A stretch of 25,703 nt of DNA. Origin: DATKEG01 sp035544515 (GTDB lineage: Bacteria; Acidobacteriota; Vicinamibacteria; Fen-336). Positions 1 through 8,261 of this stretch are shown piece after piece. The first letter of the stretch is position 1, and the number at the start of each line of letters is the position of its first letter. The notes beneath the pieces are model-generated. The model was not told the origin of the DNA, made no database searches, and saw only the letters and a program-made list of their open reading frames with translations. The stretch is taken from positions 1-25,703 of the forward strand of contig DATKEG010000078.1 of NCBI GenBank assembly GCA_035544515.1, read 5' to 3'. Both the position numbers and the translations under genes were made by a program.

Positions 1-980
1 TGCTCGCCCTGGCCGAAGCCGATGGCGCCGCCGTGCGGGGTCCCGCCCTCGAGCTGCTGGCGGCGACCGGCCTCCCCGACGAGCGGCGAGCCGCCCTGGA
101 GCGGGCCGCCGCGCGGGCGGCGGACCGCGGCCAGGACCCCCAGGCGCGCGCCCACGCGATCGCACTCCTCGCCCTGGCCAGCCCGGCTCCGGCCCTGGAG
201 TGGCTTGTTCCCCGGCTGGAGCCCCAGGAGCCCGAGGCCGTGCAGGTGGCGGCGGTCAAGGCCATGCGGGCATCGGCCGGCGAAGCGCCTGGGCGCTTGC
301 TGCTCTCACGCTGGCGGGCGCTCACACCCGCGGTGCGGAGCGAAGCGGCCGCGGTGCTGCTCGCGGACGCCGACCGCACGCGCCTGCTGTTGTCGGCGAT
401 CGAGGACGGCACCGTTCAGCCCTGGACGCTCGGCTTCTGGTCCAAACGCGACCTGCTCATGCACGAGGATGCGGCCGTGCGCGCGCAGGCGCACGCGCTG
501 CTCGAGGAACGCCCGGGCGACCGGGAAGCGGTCCTCCGCCGCTACGAGGCGGCCTTGGACCGGCCGGCGGATGCCGCCCGCGGCGAGCGGGTCTTCGCTG
601 CCGTTTGCGCGAAGTGCCACCGGTTCCAGGGCCAGGGCGCCGAGGTCGGACCGGACCTCGGCACGGTGGCGAACCGGCCGGCTTCCCTGCTCCTGAAGGA
701 CATCCTGATGCCGAGCCTCTCCATCGCGCCGCGCTACGAGTCCTACCTCGTCGAGCGTGCGTCGGGTGGCACGGAGGAGGGCGTGCTGGCAGGCCAGACG
801 CCGACCACGATCGTGCTGCGCCGGGAGGGTGGGGAGGAGCGGGTGATCCCTCGCGAGGACGTCGTCCGCCTGCAGGTCTCGCAGCTCTCCGCCATGCCCG
901 CCGACATCGAGCAGCAGGTCGGCGAGCAGGAGATGGCCGACCTGCTCCGGTACCTGACGGGAGCGCCTGGAACGCGGTAG
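1..980 (+). CDS. C-terminal part of HEAT-like protein with PVC-type heme-binding (cytochrome c) domain
   Basis: The reading frame is open from the first bases (in-frame codons begin at 3) and stops at TAG 978-980, so the 5' part lies outside the window. The first ~170 residues are Ala/Leu/Arg-rich helical repeats resembling HEAT/armadillo repeats. They are followed by a c-type heme motif CAKCH (bases 606-620), then VGPDL, ILMPS, a GTEEGVLAG strand region, SAMP and a final DLLRYLTG helix. This order matches the domain known as 'putative heme-binding domain, Pirellula/Verrucomicrobium type' (TIGR02603-like). In that family it usually ends large periplasmic membrane-bound dehydrogenases with an N-terminal beta-propeller; here that part is inferred, not seen. 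The likely role is periplasmic electron acceptance from a sugar or alcohol dehydrogenase domain. The next gene begins 82 bases downstream on the same strand. Confidence 0.85.
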   Translation, partial: LALAEADGAAVRGPALELLAATGLPDERRAALERAAARAADRGQDPQARAHAIALLALASPAPALEWLVPRLEPQEPEAVQVAAVKAMRASAGEAPGRLLLSRWRALTPAVRSEAAAVLLADADRTRLLLSAIEDGTVQPWTLGFWSKRDLLMHEDAAVRAQAHALLEERPGDREAVLRRYEAALDRPADAARGERVFAAVCAKCHRFQGQGAEVGPDLGTVANRPASLLLKDILMPSLSIAPRYESYLVERASGGTEEGVLAGQTPTTIVLRREGGEERVIPREDVVRLQVSQLSAMPADIEQQVGEQEMADLLRYLTGAPGTR

Positions 981-1026
981 CCCGCGCTGATCGCGCACGG
1001 CCGCACCACCGCGCGTCCACAACCTG

Positions 1027-1032
1027 TAGAAT
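1027..1032 (+). promoter_or_regulatory. weak candidate -10 element upstream of the APC permease
   Basis: TAGAAT matches the sigma-70 -10 consensus at five of six positions and lies 30 bases before the TTG start at 1063. No convincing -35 hexamer is present about 17 bases upstream, so this is only a candidate. Confidence 0.25.
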
Positions 1033-1062
1033 CCCGCGGATCCGCGACAGGGAGGCTACGCC

Positions 1063-2460
1063 TTGGTGACAGACTCCACCGCCGCCCCGCCCACTACGCC
1101 CGAGCTGCCCCGGCGCTTCGGTCTGCTGCAGGCCACGGCGCTCAACATGTCGAACATGATCGGGATCGGCCCCTTCATCACGATCCCCCTGCTGATGAGC
1201 GCGCTCGGCGGGCCGCAGTCCATGCTCGGATGGCTCGTCGGCGTCCTCATCGTCGTCCCCGACGGGATGGTCTGGAGCGAGCTGGGCGCGGCCATGCCCG
1301 GGTCCGGCGGCAGCTACATCTACCTGCGGGAAGGCTACGGGCGCGAGCGATGGGGGCGCCTGGCCGCGTTCCTCTTCATCTGGCAGTTCATCCTGAGCGG
1401 CCCGCTCGAGATCGCGTCGGGTTACATCGGGTTCGCCAAGTACAGCGGCTATCTGTGGCCCGAGCTGTCTTCCGGGCAGGGGCTCGCCGTGGTGGTGATC
1501 GCGGTCGGCCTGCTCAACATCGCCCTGCTCTATCGCACCATCGGCGCCATCGGGAGGCTGACCGTGACCCTGTGGGTGGGGACACTCCTCACCAGCGCCG
1601 CCGTGATCTTCACCGGAGCCGTCCACTTCGACCCGGCCCTGGCCTTCGACTTCCCGCCCGGCGCCTTCAACTTCTCCGTGGGCTTCCTGCTCGGCCTCGG
1701 CGCCGCCTCGCGCGTCGGCATCTACGACTACCTCGGCTACTACGACGTCTGCTACATCGGCGACGAGGTGAAGGACCCGGGACGGGTGATTCCCCGCTCC
1801 ATCATCATCAGCATCGTGGGCGTGGCCCTGATCTACCTGGCCATCAACCTCTCGATCATCGGTGTGGTGCCCTGGCGGGAGTTCGTGCCCGCCTCCGAGC
1901 ACCCCGGGGCGGACTTCATCGTGTCCATCTTCATGGAGCGGATCTACGGCTCCACGGTGGCCTCCATCTTCACGGCCATGGTGCTCTGGACGGCCTTCGG
2001 CTCCGTGTTCGCGCTGCTGCTCGGCTACTCCCGCATCCCCTACGCGGCGGCCAACGACGGTTACTTCTTCCGCGTGTTCGGCCGCCTCCATCCGACCAAG
2101 CGCTTCCCCTACGTCTCACTGCTGGTCATCGGGGTGGTGGCCATCGTCTGCAGCTTCCTCTCCCTGGGAACGGTGATCGACGCCCTCATCACCACGCGCA
2201 TCGTGGTGCAGTTCATGGGACAGATCGGGGCGCTCATCCTCCTGCGCCGGCTGCGGCCCGACATGGCGCGGCCCTATCGGATGTGGCTCTACCCGCTGCC
2301 GGCCTTCGTCGCCCTCTTCGGCTGGATCTTCCTGTTCGCCACCACCGACCCGCGGGTGATCCTGCTCGGGGTGGTGAGCGTCGCCCTGGGGATCGGCGCC
2401 TTCTTCCTCTGGTCGTGGCAGAAGCGCACCTGGCCGTTCGGCCCCGCCTCCGCCGCCTGA
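1063..2460 (+). CDS. APC-superfamily amino acid permease
   Basis: A 465-residue polytopic inner-membrane protein with about 12 hydrophobic segments. The first membrane helix carries the glycine-rich NMIGIGPF motif (residues ~31-38) that binds the substrate carboxylate in APC transporters. SGGSYIYLREGYG in helix 3, DEVKDPGRVIPRS after helix 6 and ARPYRMWLYP near the C-terminus are also family hallmarks. It should import or exchange an amino acid or polyamine; the substrate cannot be read from the sequence. The start is TTG at 1063 or GTG at 1066, both served by GGAGG at 1051-1055 (spacing 7 or 10). It converges with a second APC permease, with only 13 bases between the two stop codons. It is not closely similar to that neighbour by eye, so this is a family pair rather than a recent duplication. 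Confidence 0.92.
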   Translation: MVTDSTAAPPTTPELPRRFGLLQATALNMSNMIGIGPFITIPLLMSALGGPQSMLGWLVGVLIVVPDGMVWSELGAAMPGSGGSYIYLREGYGRERWGRLAAFLFIWQFILSGPLEIASGYIGFAKYSGYLWPELSSGQGLAVVVIAVGLLNIALLYRTIGAIGRLTVTLWVGTLLTSAAVIFTGAVHFDPALAFDFPPGAFNFSVGFLLGLGAASRVGIYDYLGYYDVCYIGDEVKDPGRVIPRSIIISIVGVALIYLAINLSIIGVVPWREFVPASEHPGADFIVSIFMERIYGSTVASIFTAMVLWTAFGSVFALLLGYSRIPYAAANDGYFFRVFGRLHPTKRFPYVSLLVIGVVAIVCSFLSLGTVIDALITTRIVVQFMGQIGALILLRRLRPDMARPYRMWLYPLPAFVALFGWIFLFATTDPRVILLGVVSVALGIGAFFLWSWQKRTWPFGPASAA

Positions 2461-2473
2461 ACCGCTCCGTGCC

Positions 2474-3808
2474 TCACCCGGTCGCGCGGCCGGCGGCGCG
2501 GAAGCGGGCGGTGAAACCGTAGAAGAACAGCGCCACGGCGGCGATGGCCGCCAGCCAGGCCACGAGGTGCGTGGCGCCGCGGAAGCCGAAATAGAGCATC
2601 CAGGCCGCGAACGCCACGTAGACGCCGGCGGCCACCAGGCTCGAGGTCGAGGGGCGGGGAAGGTCGGGCCGGGAAAAGCGCACGCGGAAGAGCGAGAGCG
2701 CGACGAGCGCGGCGAACAGGGTGAGGATCGCCCCCACGTTCGCCAGCATCTGTTGGAGCCCGTGCGTGAAGACCAGCACCAGCGCCAACACGCCCTGGAG
2801 CACCACCGACGCCGCGGGCGGGCGGCCGTCCCGGCCCGAGAGGACGCGGGGCAGCAGGCCGTCGTGCGCCATCGCCGAGTAGACGCGCGGCCCGACGAAG
2901 ATCATGGCGCTGACGGAGGAGATGAAGGCCACGATGGCGAGGAGCGACATGGCTTGCGCGCCGCGCGGCCCCAGCAGGTCGCCCATCACGAGGTGCCCCA
3001 GGGTGATCCGCTTGCTCTCGTAGGCGAGGACGACCGCCGCCCGCTCCGGCGTCAAGGTGGCCACGAACACCCAGTTGATGGCGAGGTACAGGACCGCCAC
3101 CAGCAGGCACCCGACGAGCATGGCGCGTGGCACGTCGCGGACCGGGTCGCCGAACTCCTCGGCCGCGTAGGCCGCCGCGTTCCAGCCCGCGAACGCGAAC
3201 GCGACGAAGAAGAGGCTGCCGGCGAAGGTGGCGATCGTGCTCTCGGGAGGGGAGGGAGGCGTCCACTCCGGCAGGCGCCCGGCCGCGTGGTAGAGGCCCA
3301 GGAACGCGAAGCCAAGGAGCAGGATCACCTTGCCGCCGACGAGGAGGTCCTGCGTCCGCCGCGAGAGCTCGAAGCCACCCGCGTGCAACGCGGTCAGCAC
3401 GACGATCGCCACCGTCCCGACCGCCAGCGGGTTCACGGGCAGGAGCGTGGCCGCGAAATGCCCGGCGGCCACGGCCGAGACCGCGATGGGCGCCGAGAAC
3501 CCCACGAGCAGCGACGCCCAGCCCGCCAGGTAGCCGAGAGAGGGATGGAGCAGCTCGCTCAGGTAACGGTACTCGCCGCCGGAGCGCGGCACGAGCCGCG
3601 CCACCGCGGCGTAGGCGCGGGTGCCCGCGAGCGCGATCGCCGTTCCCACCACCCAGGCGAGCAGGATCAGCCACGGCTCCATCTCCTGGGCCATGAAGCC
3701 GGCGGAGAGGAAGACGCCGGCGCCGATCATGTTGGCCACGACCAGGCCCACGCCCGACCACAGCCCGAGCCGGTCCGCTCGCGCTTCGGCCGGAGTGTCC
3801 TCGCTCAT
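2474..3808 (-). CDS. APC-superfamily amino acid permease
   Basis: A 444-residue membrane protein with about 12 helices. The helix 1 motif NMIGAGVFLSAG (residues ~26-37), PRSGGEYRYLSE in helix 3 and EEFGDPVRDVPRAM after helix 6 place it in the APC family, nearer to the LAT/YfnA-like amino acid transporters. It is probably an amino acid/proton symporter or exchanger in the inner membrane; the substrate is unknown. ATG at 3806-3808 is the only good start. The purine-rich GCGAGG abuts the ATG directly, so ribosome binding is weak or non-canonical. It ends 13 bases from the oppositely oriented permease. The divergently placed side faces the end of mgtE, so it probably has its own promoter in 3809-3880. 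Confidence 0.92.
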   Translation of the reverse strand: MSEDTPAEARADRLGLWSGVGLVVANMIGAGVFLSAGFMAQEMEPWLILLAWVVGTAIALAGTRAYAAVARLVPRSGGEYRYLSELLHPSLGYLAGWASLLVGFSAPIAVSAVAAGHFAATLLPVNPLAVGTVAIVVLTALHAGGFELSRRTQDLLVGGKVILLLGFAFLGLYHAAGRLPEWTPPSPPESTIATFAGSLFFVAFAFAGWNAAAYAAEEFGDPVRDVPRAMLVGCLLVAVLYLAINWVFVATLTPERAAVVLAYESKRITLGHLVMGDLLGPRGAQAMSLLAIVAFISSVSAMIFVGPRVYSAMAHDGLLPRVLSGRDGRPPAASVVLQGVLALVLVFTHGLQQMLANVGAILTLFAALVALSLFRVRFSRPDLPRPSTSSLVAAGVYVAFAAWMLYFGFRGATHLVAWLAAIAAVALFFYGFTARFRAAGRATG

Positions 3809-3855
3809 CCTCGCAGCCTATCAGCGGCCGGTCCGGGGTGCGAGGCTGGCGCACG

Positions 3856-3872
3856 GCGGCGCCAGGCGCCGC
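3856..3872 (-). terminator. GC-rich hairpin after the mgtE operon
   Basis: Perfect inverted repeat GCGGCGCC-A-GGCGCCGC, which can fold as a 7-bp stem with a CAG loop. It lies 8 bases after the mgtE stop codon on the minus strand. There is no U-tract, so it may be a pause or rho-assisted site rather than a classic intrinsic terminator. Confidence 0.45.
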
Positions 3873-3880
3873 GATCGCCC

Positions 3881-5194
3881 TCAGCCGGCGGCGAACCTGT
3901 CCGCCAGCAGCGTGGCCAGACCGAGGAAGCTGAGGAACCCGACCACGTCGGTGACGGTCGTGAGGACGATGGAGGAGGCGGTGGCCGGGTCCTGGCCGAG
4001 GGCCTTCATGATCATGGGGACCGAGGCGCCGGCCAGGCCAGCCACGGTCATGGAGATGACCATGGCCACGCCGATCACGGCGGTGAGCGCGCCTGAGCGG
4101 CTCCAGAGGTAGACGCCGGCGGCGGTGACCGCGGCGATGGCCACGCCGTTGAGCATCCCCACCACCAGCTCCTTCAGGATGAGGCGGCGCCACTGCGAGA
4201 GGCGGACCTCGCGCAGGGCGAGGCCGCGCATGGTCACGGCCAGGGCTTGCGCGCCGCTGTTGCCGGACTGGCCCGCTACCACCGGCAGCAGCACGGCCAG
4301 GGCGGTGATGCGCGCGATGACGTCCTCGAACAGGCCCACCACACCCGCGGCCAGGAAGGCCGTGCCCAGGTTCACGTTGAGCCAGGGCAGGCGCCGGCGC
4401 ACCGCGAATCCGGCCGGGGAGAGCGCCCGCTCGTCGCGGCTCGCCCCCACCATGGTCTGCAGGTCGGCGCTCATCTCTTCCTGGGCGGCGGCCAGCATCT
4501 CCCCCTGACGGATGACGCCCAGCAGGCGGTCCTCGAAGTCGACCACGGGCAGGCCTCCGGAGAGTCCCTGCAGGCGCTCGAGCACTTCCTCGACCGGGGC
4601 GGTCCCCAGCACGCCCACCGGGGCGCCGCGGGCCAACTCGTCGAGGCGGCGGTCCGGAGGCGCCACCGCGAGGTCTTCCAGGGCCACCGTGCCCACCAGG
4701 CGAGTGTCCGCGTCGACCAGGAACACGTCGTCGAACTCGCGCTCGCGCAGGGTGCGCAGCCGCTCGATCGCGGCCTCGGCGGTGGTCCCCGACCGGAAGG
4801 TCGTGACCCGGCGGTCCATGAGGGCGCCGGCGCTGTCGGGCGGAAAAGCCATCAGCTCGCGCAGCTCGGCGGCCAGGCGCGGCGCGAGCGCGCCCAGCCG
4901 GCGCTCCCGCGGCGCGGCGTCGAGACGGGCCAGAGCCGGCGCTATGCGGGCGGGGTCGGCAGCCGAGGCGAGGGCGGCGAAGGCCCCGTCGCCGAGCTCT
5001 TCGAGCACGCGCGAGGCGATCTCCGGGCTCAGCGCCTGCAGCGTGGCCGCGGCCTCGGCCGGCGGCTCGGCCTCGAGCAGCCGCGCGGTCCGGGCCACCG
5101 GCTGCGACTCGAGGAGCCCGGCCATCTCCTCGGGATAGAGGCGCACGGCCTCGTGGCGCAGCGCGGTGACGACGGCGTCGCTCTCAGCGCTCAT
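3881..5194 (-). CDS. mgtE: MgtE-family magnesium transporter
   Basis: A 437-residue protein with the full MgtE layout: helical MgtE-N domain (about 1-125), two CBS domains (about 125-245), a linker helix with LPWLNVNLGTAF (269-280), then a five-helix membrane domain (about 275-437). The pore signature LPVVAGQSGNSGAQ (303-316) and the TDVVGF motif in the last helix region (415-420), with its conserved Asp, are intact. It is expected to form a homodimeric Mg2+ channel gated by cytosolic Mg2+ binding to the N/CBS domains. The ATG at 5192-5194 sits in an ATGA overlap with the stop of the upstream gene, which decides this start over the much longer open frame and implies translational coupling. 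It is the last gene of a three-gene minus-strand operon. Confidence 0.93.
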   Translation of the reverse strand: MSAESDAVVTALRHEAVRLYPEEMAGLLESQPVARTARLLEAEPPAEAAATLQALSPEIASRVLEELGDGAFAALASAADPARIAPALARLDAAPRERRLGALAPRLAAELRELMAFPPDSAGALMDRRVTTFRSGTTAEAAIERLRTLREREFDDVFLVDADTRLVGTVALEDLAVAPPDRRLDELARGAPVGVLGTAPVEEVLERLQGLSGGLPVVDFEDRLLGVIRQGEMLAAAQEEMSADLQTMVGASRDERALSPAGFAVRRRLPWLNVNLGTAFLAAGVVGLFEDVIARITALAVLLPVVAGQSGNSGAQALAVTMRGLALREVRLSQWRRLILKELVVGMLNGVAIAAVTAAGVYLWSRSGALTAVIGVAMVISMTVAGLAGASVPMIMKALGQDPATASSIVLTTVTDVVGFLSFLGLATLLADRFAAG

Positions 5195-6036
5195 CGCGGC
5201 CTCCCGCCCGCGCCGCGGAGGGCCACCGCGCCCAGCCCCTCCACCAGACCGGAGAGGCCCATCCAGTAGAGCTCGCCCAGGGAGACGGCCACCGACACCG
5301 CGCGCTCGGCGGGTTGGGCCGCCCCCTCGATCTCCAGGCGGCGGAGGGTCTCGTAACGGACCGCGCCCAGGAACCGGCCCTCCGCGTCCACCACGGGCAG
5401 GGCGTGGAACTCGTTCCAGCCCGGATGGACGAGGATGGCGCGGCGATCGTCGCTCGCGTGCAGGCGCATGACCGGCGTGCGCGTCAGCGTGCCCAGGCGC
5501 GCCTGGGCGGCCGCCGTCATCAGGTCGCGCAGGCCGGTCACCCCGACCAGCCGGCCGGCACGGTCGACGACGTACAGGTAGGCGAGCGCGTGCTGCGGCG
5601 ACTGCCGCACGCGCTGCATCGCCGCCTCGGCGTCGACGTCGTCGGGAAGGGCCAGCACCAAGGGGTCCATCAGGCCGCCCGCCGTGCCCTCGGGGTGGGC
5701 CAGGAGCCGGCGGAGCGGCTCGCGCCGGCCCTCGCTCATGCCGGCCATCACGGCTTCCCGCGCGTCCTCCGGCGCCCTCCGGAGCAGGCCGACGACGGAG
5801 TCGAGGTGCAGCTCGGCCAGGACCTCGCGCGCGGTGGCCGGAGGCAGGCGGGACAGGCCGGCCGCGGCCAGCTCGGGCATCATCTGCTCGAGCACCCTGG
5901 CCGCCGGTCTGGGGGCCCACTCCGCGAGGATGTCGGCCGCGCACGCCTCGTCGAATCGCTCCAGGACGCGCGCGGCGTCGCCCGGGTGGCCCTCGGCCAG
6001 GACGCGCGCGACCATCCGGTCCGTGACGGTGGCCAT
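5191..6036 (-). CDS. soluble MgtE N-domain plus CBS-pair protein, no channel domain
   Basis: A 281-residue protein with a helical MgtE-N superfamily domain (about 1-115, with repeated R-VLE-F/M and LAEL segments) and a GTAGGLMDP junction (117-125) as in MgtE. A CBS pair follows (about 120-235: AYLYVVDRAGRLVGVTGLRDLM, then FHALPVVDAEGRFLGAVRY). The tail, VSLGELYWMGLSGLVEGLGA, is mildly hydrophobic (about 250-270) but far too short for the five-helix MgtE pore. It therefore looks like the detached sensor half of MgtE. It overlaps the full mgtE by 4 bases (ATGA) and begins 4 bases after the MscS-type gene. I infer that it modulates the adjacent transporter, for example by Mg2+/ATP sensing or hetero-oligomerisation. 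The alternative is an independent CBS-based nucleotide sensor. The domain assignment is firm; the role is inference. Confidence 0.85.
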   Translation of the reverse strand: MATVTDRMVARVLAEGHPGDAARVLERFDEACAADILAEWAPRPAARVLEQMMPELAAAGLSRLPPATAREVLAELHLDSVVGLLRRAPEDAREAVMAGMSEGRREPLRRLLAHPEGTAGGLMDPLVLALPDDVDAEAAMQRVRQSPQHALAYLYVVDRAGRLVGVTGLRDLMTAAAQARLGTLTRTPVMRLHASDDRRAILVHPGWNEFHALPVVDAEGRFLGAVRYETLRRLEIEGAAQPAERAVSVAVSLGELYWMGLSGLVEGLGAVALRGAGGRPR

Positions 6037-6040
6037 GGCC

Positions 6041-6877
6041 TCAGCTCGTCAGGAGCAGCGAGGCGCGCTCGCTGAACTCCTTGGCGGGCACGACGGCCTG
6101 GCCGTCGGCGGTGGCGATGACCACCGCGGTGGGCGTGATGTCCACGATGCGCCCCTCGAAACCTCCGACGCGCACGTGATGGCCCACGCGGTAGATCTTC
6201 AGCAGGTAGTGCGACGCGATGATGTTGCTCACCGCGGTGCGCGCGCCGAGGCCGAAGGCGAGAGCCGCGCCGCCCAGCAGCGAGCCGGTGACGATGGCGG
6301 CCAGCACGGTGAGGAACGTGACCTGGATCCCGAGCTGGTCGAAGGCCACGATGGCCGAAGCCATCACGATGATCGCCTGCGCCATGCGCGCCAGCGCGCC
6401 GGCGTAGGCGAACCCGGCCGAGGCGGCCGTGGCCGCCAGCGCGGTGCGGGCCAGGCCGCCGGCCAGGAAGCCCAGCGCCACGATGAGCGCCGCCACCAGC
6501 AGCCGCGGCAGGTACGCGGCCACGCCGCTGAGCCAGGCCGAGACCACCGGCAGCCCCAGCGCCTCGGTGGCCGCGGCCACGAAGAAGAGGAACACCAGCC
6601 AGAAGGCCAGGCCGCCCACCGCCTCGGCCACGGGGGGCTGTAGCGCCATCCCCCGCACGTCGCGCTCGGCGTCGCGGCTCCGGAGCAGTCGTCCGATGCC
6701 GGCAGCCAAGCGAGCGCCCCACCCCTGGAGCAGGCGCACGATCAGGAACTTCAGGAGGCGTCCGGCTGCCCAGCCGACCAGGGCGAGGCCGGCCGCGGCC
6801 AGGAGTCGCGGCAGGAAATCGACGAAACCGCGGAACAGGTCGATCACGGGCTCGGCGGGTAGCTGGGGCAGTCTCAT
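6041..6877 (-). CDS. small-conductance mechanosensitive (MscS-type) channel
   Basis: A 278-residue inner-membrane protein with about five hydrophobic helices (about 22-45, 88-106, 120-143, 160-182, 187-212). The last one runs into GAALAFGLGARTAVSNIIAS (203-222), the glycine/alanine-rich pore helix and following segment of MscS proteins. A short beta domain follows (YRVGHHVRVGGFEGRIVDI, then ATADGQAVVPAKEF). The C-terminal alpha/beta cage of E. coli MscS is absent, as in many five-helix relatives of the 'conserved TM helix' type. It should open under membrane tension or act as an ion pore. The start ATG at 6875-6877 has a strong purine-rich site (GGAGGAGGG) just upstream; the longer open frame to 7087 has no supporting signal. 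It is first in the operon with the two MgtE-type genes, 4 bases from the next start. Confidence 0.88.
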   Translation of the reverse strand: MRLPQLPAEPVIDLFRGFVDFLPRLLAAAGLALVGWAAGRLLKFLIVRLLQGWGARLAAGIGRLLRSRDAERDVRGMALQPPVAEAVGGLAFWLVFLFFVAAATEALGLPVVSAWLSGVAAYLPRLLVAALIVALGFLAGGLARTALAATAASAGFAYAGALARMAQAIIVMASAIVAFDQLGIQVTFLTVLAAIVTGSLLGGAALAFGLGARTAVSNIIASHYLLKIYRVGHHVRVGGFEGRIVDITPTAVVIATADGQAVVPAKEFSERASLLLTS

Positions 6878-6884
6878 CCCTCCT

Positions 6885-6901
6885 CCCCGCGCGCCGCGGG
6901 G
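6885..6901 (-). promoter_or_regulatory. hairpin abutting the ribosome site of the MscS-type gene
   Basis: Perfect 7-bp stem CCCCGCG/CGCGGGG with a 3-base loop. On the minus-strand transcript it ends immediately before AGGAGGG and the ATG, so folding could limit access to the ribosome site of the whole Mg operon. No known riboswitch fold was recognised. Confidence 0.35.
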
Positions 6902-6983
6902 AGCGCGCGTGGCACATTTGTTGTCCTGCGCGAGGACCCATCTTAGCCCCGGACCGGGCCTCGCGCAGCGCGCGTCCTGCCGT

Positions 6984-7012
6984 CGTTCGCCCCGCGGACC
7001 TGCGGACGAACG
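6984..7012. repeat. imperfect dyad in the divergent promoter region
   Basis: CGTTCG at 6984-6989 is mirrored by CGAACG at 7007-7012, with inner CCGC/GCGG arms. It lies between the MscS-type operon and the DUF5715 gene, where a shared operator could sit. The rest of 6878-7066 shows no clear -35/-10 pair. Confidence 0.3.
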
Positions 7013-7066
7013 CCTGGCCCTTTCGCGACAGCGGGTGGCCTGGATCTTGCTCCTGGGAAAGGCATT

Positions 7067-8257
7067 ATGCCTTCCCCTGGTCCTCATGTCCGTGAGCCGT
7101 CCCGCAAACTCGTTCTGTTCGTGCTGCTTGCGGTCCTGGTGGCGACGGGCGCCATCTGGGTGGTTGAGCGCAGATCCACAGGCGCAGCAGAAACAGCCTT
7201 AGCCCCCACGGAGCCGTTCCCGGACGCGACCGCGCCGAGCGCGCCAGATCCGTTCACGTGGGCGGCGGCGGTGGCTCGGGTGGAGGAGCCCCGCGGCTCT
7301 GGCGGCAAGCTCGAGACGCCCCCAGAGCTCCGGCACCATCAGGACCGGCGGCGGTTCCTCGCCGTGCAGATGGCGGATACGCGCGAGGAGAGCTATGCGC
7401 TGCCGCACGACCAGGCGGAGCTGGCCCAGATGGTGGCGCGCGGCGAGCTGATGGAGGTGAAGGCTCTCGGGGAGCACCACCTGCTCTACGACGTCGGGAC
7501 CGCGCTGCGCGAAGACCCCCTCGCGCACTACGACGTGGAGTCCGGCAAGGACGTGCCGCTCTTCGCGGACATGCCGGCCTGGCTCGCCGAAGACGAGCGG
7601 CTGGCCGCCCTCGCGGAGGGCCGGGGGCCGGAGGCGGCGCAGGCTCGCGAGCGTCTGGAGTTCCTGGCGTCCTTCTACGGAGACCCGGACACGCGCGCGG
7701 CCCTGTTCCGCGAGCATGCGGCCATCACCGCCCTGGCCCGCAACTTCGGCGGGCTGGCCTACGACCTGGAGGACAGGGCGGACCGGACGCGCTTCCAGGT
7801 GCGACTGCTCAGCTTCGTGCGGTCCGAGGCCCGCGACGTGCTGCTCGAGGTCGCCCGCGCCTACCACGACCGCTTCCAGCGGCCGCTGCCCGTGACCTCG
7901 CTCGTCCGCTCGCTGCGCTACCAGCGGCGGCTCAGCCGCGTCAATCCCAACGCGGCGCTCGTGGACACCGCCCCGCACACCACGGGCATGGCCTTCGACA
8001 TCTCCTACAAGTACATGGCGAACGACGAGCAGAACCTCGTGATGGAGAAGCTGGCCGAGCTCGAGCGCGAGGGCCGGGTGGAGGCGCTGCGCGAGCGGCG
8101 GAACCATTTCCACATCTACGCCTTCGCGGGCGGCGAGCGTCCGGCCGAGCCGCTGGTGGCGAGCCTGCTCGCCGAAGTCGAGGCGGCCAACCCGGGCGCG
8201 TACCGCCGGCCGGCCCCGCCCGCCCGCCGCACGAGCAACACCCGGCGCGCGCGCTAG
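7067..8257 (+). CDS. membrane-anchored DUF5715-like protein with LAS-type zinc peptidase motifs
   Basis: A 396-residue protein with one N-terminal membrane helix or uncleaved signal (about 14-33), a Pro/Ala-rich linker and a periplasmic domain. The sequence resembles the DUF5715 family. Two stretches look catalytic: APHTTGMAFDI (302-312), which fits the HxxGxAxD pattern of LAS-type (M15/MepA/VanX) zinc peptidases, and RNHFHI (345-350), which fits their HxH pattern. His304, Asp311 and His349 would be the zinc ligands. The segment before them (SLRYQRRLSRVNPNA) also resembles the conserved arm of D-Ala-D-Ala peptidases. I infer a cell-wall peptidase acting outside the inner membrane. No Glu sits three residues before the first His of HxH, so the catalytic base is uncertain. 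The ATG is preceded by GGGAAAGG at 7055-7062. The stop is 4 bases from the convergent SGNH gene. Confidence 0.82.
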   Translation: MPSPGPHVREPSRKLVLFVLLAVLVATGAIWVVERRSTGAAETALAPTEPFPDATAPSAPDPFTWAAAVARVEEPRGSGGKLETPPELRHHQDRRRFLAVQMADTREESYALPHDQAELAQMVARGELMEVKALGEHHLLYDVGTALREDPLAHYDVESGKDVPLFADMPAWLAEDERLAALAEGRGPEAAQARERLEFLASFYGDPDTRAALFREHAAITALARNFGGLAYDLEDRADRTRFQVRLLSFVRSEARDVLLEVARAYHDRFQRPLPVTSLVRSLRYQRRLSRVNPNAALVDTAPHTTGMAFDISYKYMANDEQNLVMEKLAELEREGRVEALRERRNHFHIYAFAGGERPAEPLVASLLAEVEAANPGAYRRPAPPARRTSNTRRAR

Positions 8258-8261
8258 GACG

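Noticed and set aside
457..2091. Long minus-strand open frame opposite the heme protein and first APC permease
   Set aside because: Antisense to genes with strong family motifs; its own translation is Glu/His/Gly-rich without any recognisable domain.
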